A stretch of 64,000 nt of DNA from Candidatus Iainarchaeum sp. (lineage in GTDB: Archaea > B1Sed10-29 > WALL01 > JAGHAM01), in contig JAGHAM010000036.1 in assembly GCA_021161465.1 (NCBI GenBank), positions 1 to 64,000 of the forward strand, given 5' to 3'. The position numbers were made by a program, and so were the translations under genes. Shown here piece after piece: positions 17,503-26,022 of the stretch. Positions within the stretch are counted from its first letter, which is position 1. Each line of letters starts with the position of its first letter. Below the pieces are notes generated by a model. That model was not told the DNA's origin, did no database searches, and was given only the letters and a program-made list of their open reading frames with translations.

Positions 17503-18375
17503 ATGAGTATGGGTTTCTCAATCGGTGTTTTCTACGGCGTGATTGCCCTTCTAGGTTGGGGCATTTCAGATTTCATTGCCAGAAAGGCCATTGAGAAGGA
17601 AAAATACTACAAGGTTTTCTTCCTCTCACAAATTGCTGGTGTTTCTATACTCTTGCCCTACCTTGCACTATCATCCAAGACCCTGATGGCGCCCATGGGA
17701 GACCTAGCCGCTTTCGCGATTTTAGGCGCTGTGTGGGCCTTTGGTTGTCTCGCGTTCTATAAAGCAATAGAAGTTGGGAAACTCTCTATAGTTAGCCCGG
17801 TTGGCGCGTCTTGGGCAATGGTATCAGCACTGATTGGTTTATCCATATTTTCAGAGGAAATCACTGCTGTAAGGGGAGTGGGTATACTGATTACCCTTGT
17901 AGGAATCGCGCTTGCATCCACGAATATCCCAGAACTGAGAAAGGCAAAAGCCACACGCTTGTTGAAAGGCGTTGATTACGCTCTGCTCGCGATGTTTAGT
18001 TGGGGTATAATGTTCCCTTTCATGAATACATTCATACCATCTTTAGGACCGTTTCTACCAATAATTTACCTGAAAGGTTTCTCAATCATCTATCTGCTGG
18101 CAATCGGTCTGGTGGCGAAGAAAAGTTTTAGCTTGCCTTCAAGAAATGTCATCCCCCTTATTTTGCTGGTTGGGCTGTTTGACACAGCGGCTTTCATAGG
18201 GCTCAACTTTGGTTTGCAGACCGAGTTTGTTTCCATAGTTTCACCCACAGCAGCAGCTTTCCCAATGGTTACAATACTACTCGCGCGAACCTTCCTGAAA
18301 GAGAAGCTTGAGCTGAACCAAAAGGTAGGCGTCTTTGCGATAATTTGCGGCCTTGTCTTGATGGCCGTAATCTAA
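17503..18375 (+). CDS. EamA/DMT-family transporter
   Basis: A 290-residue inner membrane protein with ten hydrophobic helices in two homologous halves, each an EamA domain (VFYGVIALLGWGISDFIARK ...; VDYALLAMFSWGIMFPFMNT ...). The conserved GxxxW-x-I and P-x-x-A (VGASWAMVSALIGL; VSPTAAAFPMVTILLARTFL) positions are visible. The family exports or imports small metabolites and amino acids; the substrate cannot be told. TATAAATA at 17481-17488 suits a leaderless start at the ATG 17503 or the in-frame ATG 17509. Divergent from nac. Confidence 0.88.
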   Translation: MSMGFSIGVFYGVIALLGWGISDFIARKAIEKEKYYKVFFLSQIAGVSILLPYLALSSKTLMAPMGDLAAFAILGAVWAFGCLAFYKAIEVGKLSIVSPVGASWAMVSALIGLSIFSEEITAVRGVGILITLVGIALASTNIPELRKAKATRLLKGVDYALLAMFSWGIMFPFMNTFIPSLGPFLPIIYLKGFSIIYLLAIGLVAKKSFSLPSRNVIPLILLVGLFDTAAFIGLNFGLQTEFVSIVSPTAAAFPMVTILLARTFLKEKLELNQKVGVFAIICGLVLMAVI

Positions 18376-18423
18376 ACCCTTCCGCCTAAACATTTAAAAC
18401 CAAGTTCTTCGTTATTGTGTTTG

Positions 18424-19047
18424 ATGCCTAAAACAATTGGTTCTTTCGAGGAGTTCAGCAAACTTTCCCTAAACCTTCCATCAAATAGAGTAGAGGCTGT
18501 TAAGACCTATCTTCGTGGCGGCATAATCAAGTTGGAGGGGAGCAAGCTTGTTTATCCAAACGTGCAGAGACTTGAGAAGCAGGTTCAGGAAAGGGAAGAA
18601 AAACTGCGCGGACTGGCGAGCCAGCTAAAGGAGTGGGCGGATAGGGAAAAGAAGCTAAAGACCGATAAAAAAACAGACATGGCTGCTGTTGCTGTGGACC
18701 CTCTTTACTGGGAACACAAGATGAAACTTATGACAGACAAAGAGTATAGGGAAGTTTATGAGCTTGTCAAGCCTCCGATGCACCTTATGAACAGGAAGAA
18801 GTGGAGGAAGAGGATTGAAATGTTTGTGAAAAGCAAGGAGTATAGGATTAGGCTTAAAGAAGCGCGCTTAAGCCAGATTGGGAAGAAGCGCGAAAAGATG
18901 GCTGATGAAGCGGAAACCCGTATGGATTTTGATAGGCGATTGGCGACTTTAAACAAGGAGAAGATTGAGAAGAAAAAGCGCGAGCTAGAGCGTGAAGTTT
19001 CTGCTATGCGCGAACTGATACGCTGGGCAAAAGAATCTAGGCCATGA
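18424..19047 (+). CDS. coiled-coil hypothetical protein
   Basis: A 207-residue, highly charged protein. The first 45 residues look folded (SFEEFSKLSLNLPSNRVEAV, YLRGGIIKLEGSKLVYPNVQ, a possible small winged-helix-like unit). The rest is nearly continuous helix with strong heptad bias and many K/E/R (LEKQVQEREEKLRGLASQLK; IEKKKRELEREVSAMRELIR). The ATG at 18424 is chosen because TTTAAAA at 18393-18399 gives leaderless spacing. It has no signal peptide or membrane segment. Its stop is four bases from the converging purH. Function unknown. Confidence 0.6.
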   Translation: MPKTIGSFEEFSKLSLNLPSNRVEAVKTYLRGGIIKLEGSKLVYPNVQRLEKQVQEREEKLRGLASQLKEWADREKKLKTDKKTDMAAVAVDPLYWEHKMKLMTDKEYREVYELVKPPMHLMNRKKWRKRIEMFVKSKEYRIRLKEARLSQIGKKREKMADEAETRMDFDRRLATLNKEKIEKKKRELEREVSAMRELIRWAKESRP

Positions 19048-19051
19048 GCGT

Positions 19052-20608
19052 TTAATGGTTAAAGTGTCTCATACCCGTGAAAACCATTGCTATGTTGTGC
19101 TCATTGCAGGCATCTATGACTTCCTGGTCGCGTATTGACCCACCAGGTTGTATTATTGCTGTAACTCCTGCTTTTGCAGCTGCATCAATGCCGTCCCTGA
19201 ACGGGAAGAACGCATCAGAGGCCAGGGCAGTGCCTTTTGTATCCAGGCCAGCGTTTTTAGCTTTCATCGCCCCAATGACAGAAGAGTCAACCCTGCTCAT
19301 CTGACCGGCACCTATACCAATAGTCCTATCTTCCAGTGCATAGATGACACTGTTGGATTTTACATGCTTGCATACTTTCCATGCAAAGAGCATAGCCCTC
19401 TTCTCCAATTCGGTTGGTTTCCTTTTTGTGACGACCTTTAAGTGTTCGATATCCCCATCAAGAAGAGTGTTGTCTTTATCCTGTGCTAGCAGACCACCAG
19501 CTATGGACCTGATGTCAAGGCCATCAGTTCTTTTTGTTGTGAAGTTTTTAAGTTTTAACACCCTGAGCCTTTTTTTCTTACCCAGAATCTCTAAAGCTCC
19601 CTTGGAGTATGATGGTGCCACTACAACCTCAAGGAACATAGAAGTTAGCTCTTCAGCTAGTTTCTCATCTACTTCCCTATTGAGGGCAACCACACCACCA
19701 AAGGCTGATAGTTTGTCAGTTGCAAGCGCTTTTCTGTACGCTTCCAGAAGGGATTCGCTAGTGGCAACTCCACAAGGATTGTTGTGCTTTAGCACTACAG
19801 CGCATGGTTCCTCAAACTCGCGCAACAAATCTATCGCCGAATCAGTGTCAAGTATGTTGTTGTACGATAGTTTTTTCCCCTGTATCTTCTCTGCTTCAAC
19901 AACCGAGGGCTCCTTCACGATAGCTTCCCTGTAAAGCGCGCCGTTCTGGTGGGGGTTCTCGCCATACCTAAGGTCCATGACTTTCTCAAAAGAAGCGTTC
20001 AGGTATTTTCTGAACTTCTCCTCTCCAAATTCACCCGCCAGGTAATTTTCTATGATGGAGTCATAGTGAGCGGTCAGGTTAAAGGCCTTGGCAGCAAGCT
20101 TTTTTCTGGTTTCAAGGCTTATCTCTCCACTGGCTTTAATCTCTTCTGCTATTGTCGTGTAGTCCGCAGGGTCGACCACCACAGCTGTACTAGTGTAGTT
20201 TTTGGCTGCTGCCCGTACCATGGTTGGCCCGCCAATGTCTATGTTTTCAATTATGTCACTGAGCCGGGCTTTTGCCTTTAGTGAGTTCTCAAATGGATAA
20301 AGGTTAACCACAACCAAATCTATCGGCTCTATCCCCATATCCGACAGCTGGGCCATGTGCTCTTTGTTGCTTTTGTCAGCCAGAATGGCAGCATGGACAC
20401 GAGGATGGAGGGTCTTGACACGACCGTCCAGTATCTCAGGAGAACCAGTGTAGTCTGAGATATATGTTATGTCCACACCGTTCTCTTTAAGCATTTTAGC
20501 AGTTCCACCAGTAGATATAATCCCAACACCTAAACTTTTTAGGCCTTTAGCAAATTCGACTATTCCTTGCTTGTCAGAAACACTTATCAACGCTTTTTTT
20601 ATTTTCAT
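19052..20608 (-). CDS. purH: bifunctional AICAR formyltransferase / IMP cyclohydrolase
   Basis: A 518-residue protein for the last two steps of IMP synthesis. The N-terminal IMP cyclohydrolase has the MGS-like fold (KALISVSDKQGIVEFAKGLK, GIISTGGTAKML, LDGRVKTLHPRVHAAILADK). The AICAR formyltransferase half carries the catalytic Lys-His in VVLKHNNPCGVA, and later KSNSVIYA, IGAGQMSRVDS and ASDAFFPFRDGID. It looks complete and functional. GAGGTGG precedes the ATG. It is the last gene of the purine operon and uses 10-formyl-tetrahydrofolate, while the two genes just upstream are PurP types that use formate and ATP for the same step. Confidence 0.96.
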   Translation of the reverse strand: MKIKKALISVSDKQGIVEFAKGLKSLGVGIISTGGTAKMLKENGVDITYISDYTGSPEILDGRVKTLHPRVHAAILADKSNKEHMAQLSDMGIEPIDLVVVNLYPFENSLKAKARLSDIIENIDIGGPTMVRAAAKNYTSTAVVVDPADYTTIAEEIKASGEISLETRKKLAAKAFNLTAHYDSIIENYLAGEFGEEKFRKYLNASFEKVMDLRYGENPHQNGALYREAIVKEPSVVEAEKIQGKKLSYNNILDTDSAIDLLREFEEPCAVVLKHNNPCGVATSESLLEAYRKALATDKLSAFGGVVALNREVDEKLAEELTSMFLEVVVAPSYSKGALEILGKKKRLRVLKLKNFTTKRTDGLDIRSIAGGLLAQDKDNTLLDGDIEHLKVVTKRKPTELEKRAMLFAWKVCKHVKSNSVIYALEDRTIGIGAGQMSRVDSSVIGAMKAKNAGLDTKGTALASDAFFPFRDGIDAAAKAGVTAIIQPGGSIRDQEVIDACNEHNIAMVFTGMRHFNH

Positions 20609-20650
20609 ACCTGGCCACCTCTAACCGTTTTTACATTGTTTTTGGTTTTC

Positions 20651-21736
20651 TCAGTACACAATTTTGTCAAGTTGGTTTGTTCTGGTAGCTGTTTTGATTT
20701 CCCTGGCGATTCTCCTGCCGGTGCTCATTGAGTCATGGAATATATATGGGGAGTATGGGGAACCCATGGGATAAAGGTTGGTTCCAGCAACTATCCTCGC
20801 AGAAATCTCAAAAACATAGATGTCTAACTCAGGAGTGACTATGGTTTCAAGGCAGAATGGACCTATTATGCCAGGCTTGAAGAGTTCCTGTGAAACCTCT
20901 ACAACCCTCTTTCCCATTTCAAATACTTTTGGCAATAAGGATTCTCTTATGGCTAGAGGAAGGTTTCCAGTAACCACGAAACTTCTCCTTATGCCAGCGG
21001 CATCCAACTCTTTTCTAGTGAAGCCAAAACGGTAGAGTTCATCTATATTTGATTCCACTCTCCTATCTATACCAAGCATCTCAAGCCGGCCGTCCCCAAC
21101 CCTGTAGCCTTCCTTGAACAATGGAGTGTAAAAGAAATGGAAGTAGTACCTAGTCCCTATAATGAACTCCTGTATTATGTATTTCTTTTCGTCGCCTATT
21201 TTTTTGTAAAACTCATCTTCGTTTATTACTATGAAAAACCCTCTGCCGCCCTTTGCCCCGTAAAACTTCACCAGGCAGGGCCTGTCTATCTCTGATGGTT
21301 TTTTAAACCTCTCCGGAACAGTGCATCCAGCCTTTTTGAGCCATTCCCTCTCTTTTTCACGGTCCGATTCCCATTTTAGGACGCGCCTGTTGCCAAGCAT
21401 AGGGACCCTTAATTCTTTTTCTATGTTTTCAGCGCCAACATATTCAACAAATGAGCCGTGTGGGACGAGCACAGCGTTCCTCTCTATGAGCTTATCCTGG
21501 ATATCTTTCCTTAGTATATCCGGGTAACTATCTACGACGACATACTCATCAGGTTTGGCAAGAGGGAATCCATCGTACACAGGTTTTGCTTTCTCTGTTG
21601 TTATGCCTATAGTCTTCATACCCTCAAGTCTTGCCCCATGGAATATCTGGAGGGCAGAATGAGAGCAGATAGTTGCTATGGTTGTATTGCCCCTGTAGCC
21701 AATTAGTGCATCCTCTATATCTTTTTTGCTGACCAT
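20651..21736 (-). CDS. purP: PurP, formate-dependent AICAR ligase
   Basis: A 361-residue ATP-grasp enzyme that formylates AICAR to FAICAR from formate and ATP, the archaeal alternative to PurH. The N-terminus TTIATICSHSALQIFHGARL with EGMKTIGITTEKAKPVYDGF is the family's nucleotide-sensing opening. Then come LVPHGSFVEYVGAENIE, PMLGNRRVLKWESDREKERE, the ATP-grasp lid (RPCLVKFYGAKGGRGFFIVI), IIQEFIIGTRYYFHFF and the C-terminal metal site (CLETIVTPELDIYVFEISAR). This copy matches canonical PurP better than its upstream neighbour. Five bases separate the two paralogues. Confidence 0.9.
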   Translation of the reverse strand: MVSKKDIEDALIGYRGNTTIATICSHSALQIFHGARLEGMKTIGITTEKAKPVYDGFPLAKPDEYVVVDSYPDILRKDIQDKLIERNAVLVPHGSFVEYVGAENIEKELRVPMLGNRRVLKWESDREKEREWLKKAGCTVPERFKKPSEIDRPCLVKFYGAKGGRGFFIVINEDEFYKKIGDEKKYIIQEFIIGTRYYFHFFYTPLFKEGYRVGDGRLEMLGIDRRVESNIDELYRFGFTRKELDAAGIRRSFVVTGNLPLAIRESLLPKVFEMGKRVVEVSQELFKPGIIGPFCLETIVTPELDIYVFEISARIVAGTNLYPMGSPYSPYIFHDSMSTGRRIAREIKTATRTNQLDKIVY

Positions 21737-21741
21737 TTAAA

Positions 21742-22872
21742 TCACGTAATAACATTTTGGACCATGCTGTTCGTCATCGCATATTTCAATTCCATAATGC
21801 ACAGGTCAAGTGGTGAGCGTATATCCAGCTCGTACTTCAATGACAGCCTCCTCATCTCTGGTGAGGTCGGACCAACACATGGGCTGCCTGGTATCCTTGG
21901 GCTCACATCAAACACAACGAACTCAGGGCGTTTTGTTTCTTTGTTGTATGGCAGTGCCCCCTGCAGGGCGAACAAACCAATAATCCCTGGAGGGAACTCT
22001 TTTTCAGAGGCCCTTATGAATTTCTCAGCGGCGTTGTAAACAAGTGGCTTTAGCGATTCTCTCATAGTAATGCCTTTGTGACCAACCTCCTCGTTTCTTG
22101 GGTAAACTTTTATCTTCATCTGGTCCCTAGCAGGCAGATTTAGGAGGCCGGTTAAATCGGTTTGGATTCTGTCATCGAAACCAACAAAGTCAAAATCACC
22201 GAATTTATCTTTCACAGCGTAAGACTGGAAATTAGCATTGAATCTTGGCCCCAAAACGAATTCTTCTATCCTTGCCGTTTTAAGTCCTTCTTTACTTATA
22301 ACTCCATCGTAAAGCAATTCTTTAGCCTGTGCATAATAGTCCTCAGGGCTTGAAGGGTAAAAGAACGCACGTTCCAATGGGTTTTGCTTTTGTTGGACCT
22401 TAACTACTGCGAGCCGGTCTATCTCCTCTGGTGAGTTGAACTTCTTTGGGAACCTTATGCCCGCCTTCTCAAGCAGGTAGTATTGGCTTTTTACTGCGGT
22501 TCTCTCCTCTGTCCGTAACATCCATCGGTTTCCGTATATCGGAATCTTGAAGTCGTTCTCTATGGCATCGTAGCCAACATATACAGAGAATGAACGGTTT
22601 GGTATGAATATTGTTCCCATCTCTCTGAGTCGCTCCTGCACTGCCTCAGAGGTTATGTCTGAAAATTTATCAAGCACGATTATCTTACTGAAAAGGTGTG
22701 CGCTGTGCCTTGTATACAACTCCTCCCTCCCTTTCTGGCACACAGCAACCACAGGGACTTTAGCAGCTTTTGCTGCCATACCCACCTCTTCAGCGGAATG
22801 GCTCCCCAGTACACCTATAGTGTAACTTTCATAGTTCTTCGCAATCTCGTTAATCTCCTCCTGCGTTATCAT
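21742..22872 (-). CDS. PurP paralogue (ATP-grasp, DUF1246/DUF1297)
   Basis: A 376-residue second PurP-like ATP-grasp protein. It keeps the opening YTIGVLGSHSAEEVGMAAKA, FIPNRSFSVYVGYDAIENDF, PIYGNRWMLRTEERTAVKSQ, and a C-terminal EFVVFDVSPRIPGSPCVGPT. The ATP-grasp lid (RLAVVKVQQKQNPLERAFFY) is unlike the glycine-rich one of the downstream copy. Many archaea encode two or more PurP paralogues, and one has been proposed to have a different, AICAR- or IMP-related job. Its ATG overlaps the guaAA stop as ATGA, so it is tightly coupled. The exact reaction is uncertain. Confidence 0.85.
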   Translation of the reverse strand: MITQEEINEIAKNYESYTIGVLGSHSAEEVGMAAKAAKVPVVAVCQKGREELYTRHSAHLFSKIIVLDKFSDITSEAVQERLREMGTIFIPNRSFSVYVGYDAIENDFKIPIYGNRWMLRTEERTAVKSQYYLLEKAGIRFPKKFNSPEEIDRLAVVKVQQKQNPLERAFFYPSSPEDYYAQAKELLYDGVISKEGLKTARIEEFVLGPRFNANFQSYAVKDKFGDFDFVGFDDRIQTDLTGLLNLPARDQMKIKVYPRNEEVGHKGITMRESLKPLVYNAAEKFIRASEKEFPPGIIGLFALQGALPYNKETKRPEFVVFDVSPRIPGSPCVGPTSPEMRRLSLKYELDIRSPLDLCIMELKYAMTNSMVQNVIT

Positions 22873-23438
22873 CGTTTACACACCCCAACAAAATTCTCAA
22901 ATATCTTTTCCCCATACTTTGTATGCTCCACTTCCGGGTGGAACTGAATACCATATAATGGCATCTTTTTGTGCCTCATTGCTTCTATCTTGCAATCACG
23001 TGATTTAGCCAGCACCTCAAATCCAGGTGCGCTTGTTACTTCATCATTGTGGGAAGCCCAGGCCGTGAATTTTTTAGGTATTCCCTTAAATAAATCATTT
23101 TCATTCAGGACTTCTATTTCAACTTGCCCGTATTCTGGAATTTTCGCTGGTTCACTGGTCCCACCGAAATGAATGGCCATGAACTGATGACCCGCGCATA
23201 GCCCAACTATTGGCTTGCCTAAGTTATCGAGGTAGGAGGCAACATGTTTGACAATTTTCTCACCACCACTCCCTATGCGGACGGCCCCGCCGGAAAGCAC
23301 CAGACCATCGACATCCCCTAACTTTTCTATCGGTGTGTCAGGCTCAATTATAGCTGACTCACACCCAAGGTAGTTAAGCCGTCTCCAGATTCTATGGGTC
23401 CATTGCCCACCAAGGTTAACTACAAGGATTTTCATCAT
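22869..23438 (-). CDS. guaAA: GMP synthase, glutaminase subunit A
   Basis: A 189-residue class I glutamine amidotransferase that supplies ammonia to the GMP synthase ATP-pyrophosphatase subunit. The oxyanion strand and nucleophile are in [16 protein letters not shown] (Cys near residue 77), and the His-Glu dyad is in [20 protein letters not shown]. As in other archaea it is a separate protein rather than fused to the synthetase. The ATG overlaps the guaAB stop; two adjacent ATGs at 23438 and 23435 are equally possible, and a GTG at 23444 is less likely. Confidence 0.95.
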   Translation of the reverse strand: MMKILVVNLGGQWTHRIWRRLNYLGCESAIIEPDTPIEKLGDVDGLVLSGGAVRIGSGGEKIVKHVASYLDNLGKPIVGLCAGHQFMAIHFGGTSEPAKIPEYGQVEIEVLNENDLFKGIPKKFTAWASHNDEVTSAPGFEVLAKSRDCKIEAMRHKKMPLYGIQFHPEVEHTKYGEKIFENFVGVCKR

Positions 23439-24391
23439 TCCCACTCTATGGTCCCAGGCGGCTTGCTGGTTATATCATAAACTACACGGTTTACTTTGTC
23501 CTTCATAGTGTTTGTTATCCTTATAGATATCTTATGAAGAACCTCATGCGGCACGTGCGAGTAATCTGCGGTCATCCCATCAGTGGAATCAACAGCTCGC
23601 ACAGAAATCACATAACCATAGGCCCGGGTATCTCCATGCACGCCAACACTCTTTATAGGCATAAGGACAGCAAAATACTGCCACGGGAGTTTCATTTTTC
23701 CTTCTTCCGCAGCTTTTTCCAGTTCCTCTTCCACTATTGCACAGGCTTCCCTAACTATCTCTATTTTTTCTTCGGTTACCTCACCCAATACTCTTACTGC
23801 AAGCCCCGGTCCAGGAAATGGCTGCTTTGAGTATACCTCTTTTGGAATCCCAAGGTATTCGGCAACGCGCCTCACTTCATCTTTGTAGAGGTCCCTCACT
23901 GGTTCAATTAACTTTAAGTTCATCCTCTCAGGCAGGCCCCCCACATTGTGATGGCTCTTTATAGTGTCTCTTAGCTGACCACCACTTTCAATCCAGTCCG
24001 GTGCTAGTGTGCCCTGTGCGAGATATTTTGCTTTAACCTTTTTAGCTTCCTTCTCAAATATCCTTATGAACAGTTCACCGATTATCTTCCTTTTCTTCTC
24101 TGGCTCGACAACATCGTGGAGGGCATCGATGAAATCTCTTTTTGCATCTATGACCTTAAGGGGTATGCCAAGCGATTCAAACATCTTGCTAACCTGTTCA
24201 GGTTCGTTTTTTCTCATCATCCCAGTGTCAACAAATATGCATTTTAAGTTTTTTCCAATGGCTTTATGCAGTAGAACCGCTGTGACCGTGCTGTCTACCC
24301 CGCCAGAGCAAGCTATTATTGTTGGCCCGTCGATAGTTTCCTGCAGTTGTTTTATGCTCTCGTCCACAAATTTCTCAGGCTCAAACATCAA
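23435..24391 (-). CDS. guaAB: GMP synthase, ATP-pyrophosphatase subunit B
   Basis: A 318-residue enzyme that adenylylates XMP and aminates it to GMP. The PP-loop is [20 protein letters not shown] (SGGVDS near residue 30). Downstream are [67 protein letters not shown] and the dimerisation domain ending [17 protein letters not shown], which is the normal C-terminus. It overlaps purC by about eleven bases upstream and guaAA downstream, so it is inside the operon. Together with purA upstream, both branches from IMP to AMP and GMP are encoded here, except guaB. Confidence 0.96.
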   Translation of the reverse strand: MMFEPEKFVDESIKQLQETIDGPTIIACSGGVDSTVTAVLLHKAIGKNLKCIFVDTGMMRKNEPEQVSKMFESLGIPLKVIDAKRDFIDALHDVVEPEKKRKIIGELFIRIFEKEAKKVKAKYLAQGTLAPDWIESGGQLRDTIKSHHNVGGLPERMNLKLIEPVRDLYKDEVRRVAEYLGIPKEVYSKQPFPGPGLAVRVLGEVTEEKIEIVREACAIVEEELEKAAEEGKMKLPWQYFAVLMPIKSVGVHGDTRAYGYVISVRAVDSTDGMTADYSHVPHEVLHKISIRITNTMKDKVNRVVYDITSKPPGTIEWE

Positions 24392-25262
24392 GTTCCCTCC
24401 CAGTTAACCTCTTGTATATATCCAGATATCTCCTGCTGGTTTCGGATACAACTTCCTCTGGCAGCTCTGGTGCAGGCGGCTCCCTGTTCCAACTGCTTTT
24501 CAACAAGTACTGCCTCAGATACTCTTTATCCAATGATTCTGGGGCGGTACCTAGTTCATACCTGTCCATTGGCCAGAACCGTGAGGAGTCAGGAGTCAGG
24601 AGTTCATCTATGAGAATAAGCTCGCCATCAACCCTACCAAATTCAAACTTCGTGTCAGCTATTATTATACCTCTTTTTTCAGCGTATTCACTCGCCTTTA
24701 AGTATATCTCAATACTTTTCTCCTTGAGTTCTTTAGCTGTTTCCTTTCCGACAATAGCCTCAAGCTGTTCCATGGAAATGTTCTCATCATGACCGGATGT
24801 AGCTTTCGTTGATGGTGTGAAAAGGGGTTCTTCAAACTTTTCTGCCTCCTTCAAACCTTTTGGCAACTTAATCCCACATATCTCACCTGTCTTCTTGTAG
24901 CTCCTCCAACCAGAGCCAGCAAGGTACCCCCTAATTACACACTCAACTGGCAGGGGCTCGCTTTTCTTTACTATTATGCTCCTATTTCTTAGCTCGTCAA
25001 AACGGGCTTCTTGAGGAAACTTCTCAAAATCGGATTCCAGGATATGGTTGTTTATGACATCTTTCATTTTGTTAAACCAGAACAAAGATAACTGATTTAG
25101 GCATTTGCCCTTGTGTGGGATTCCCGTTGGAAATACAACATCAAAAGCCGATATCCTATCAGTAGCTATGAACAACAGGTTATCCCCTATTTCGTATATG
25201 TCCCTCACTTTGCCACGTTTCCACAACTTAAGCGGAATTTTTGTTTCAAGTAATACATCCAT
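24381..25262 (-). CDS. purC: SAICAR synthetase
   Basis: A 293-residue enzyme that joins CAIR and aspartate with ATP. The family pattern is clear: [95 protein letters not shown] and [18 protein letters not shown]. The frame runs upstream to 25379, but the true start is the ATG at 25262, since GGGTGA lies five bases before it and homologues begin here ([15 protein letters not shown]). It is the longer form (about 290 residues), as in eukaryotes and some archaea. Eleven bases after the purQ stop. Confidence 0.95.
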   Translation of the reverse strand: MDVLLETKIPLKLWKRGKVRDIYEIGDNLLFIATDRISAFDVVFPTGIPHKGKCLNQLSLFWFNKMKDVINNHILESDFEKFPQEARFDELRNRSIIVKKSEPLPVECVIRGYLAGSGWRSYKKTGEICGIKLPKGLKEAEKFEEPLFTPSTKATSGHDENISMEQLEAIVGKETAKELKEKSIEIYLKASEYAEKRGIIIADTKFEFGRVDGELILIDELLTPDSSRFWPMDRYELGTAPESLDKEYLRQYLLKSSWNREPPAPELPEEVVSETSRRYLDIYKRLTGRELDV

Positions 25263-25272
25263 TTCATTCACC

Positions 25273-26022
25273 CTAAAACTTGCTTGCGTATTTAACAAAC
25301 CCCCTGAAAAACTGTAGGCCGTCGCCCTCTTCATTGATTTTTCCTCTCGTCCAGCTTGGGTGCATCCACCCATGGACAAACCTTTCTGGATGTGGCATCA
25401 TTCCAAACACATTACCTTCTGGATTGCTAACTCCTGCAATGTTTTCAACAGAGCCATTTGGATTCTCAACGTATTTAAACACTATTTGCTTGTTGGAGTT
25501 CATCTCTTTTATGGTTTCCTTATCCACTATAAATCTTCCTTCTGCATGGGCAATTGGCAGGTATACCCCCTTTTTCACATCTTGTAGGAACTTGCAGGCA
25601 TGGTTCTTTACTGGCTTTAGGTGAACCCATTCATCCTTGAATACCCCGCTATCATTGAATGCAAGTGTGGCATCCTGTTTTATGAATGGCCCATCTATAG
25701 CAGGTAGCAGCCAAGATTTTACGAGGGCCTGGAAGCCATTGCATATGCCCATTATTGGCTTTCCCTCTTCTACGAAAGCCCTGACTTCATTACCCATAAG
25801 ATATTTTATCTGGTTTGCTAGTATCACGCCTGCGGATATATCATCACCATGGGAGAATCCTCCAGGTATTATGAGGCCCTGGTAATCCTCTATGCCTTTC
25901 TGACCTTTCATCAGCGCGTTTATGTGGACTAGTTCAGGCTCAGCACCAGCTAGCCTGAGGGCATTGGCTGTTTCCAGTTCGCAGTTTGTTCCCTCAACTC
26001 GAAGTACCAGCACTTTTACCAT
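25273..26022 (-). CDS. purQ: FGAM synthase glutaminase subunit
   Basis: A 249-residue class I glutamine amidotransferase that feeds ammonia to PurL. Visible are KVLVLRVEGTNCELETANAL at the N-terminus, GLIIPGGFSHGDDISAGVIL, the nucleophile region PIMGICNGFQALVKSWLLPA (Cys in GICNGFQ), and the His-Glu pair in VFGMMPHPERFVHGW. It is longer than the bacterial 220-230 residues. Its ATG lies inside the purL stop region (overlap of seven bases), so translation is coupled. PurS, PurL and PurQ together form the three-part FGAM synthase. Confidence 0.95.
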   Translation of the reverse strand: MVKVLVLRVEGTNCELETANALRLAGAEPELVHINALMKGQKGIEDYQGLIIPGGFSHGDDISAGVILANQIKYLMGNEVRAFVEEGKPIMGICNGFQALVKSWLLPAIDGPFIKQDATLAFNDSGVFKDEWVHLKPVKNHACKFLQDVKKGVYLPIAHAEGRFIVDKETIKEMNSNKQIVFKYVENPNGSVENIAGVSNPEGNVFGMMPHPERFVHGWMHPSWTRGKINEEGDGLQFFRGFVKYASKF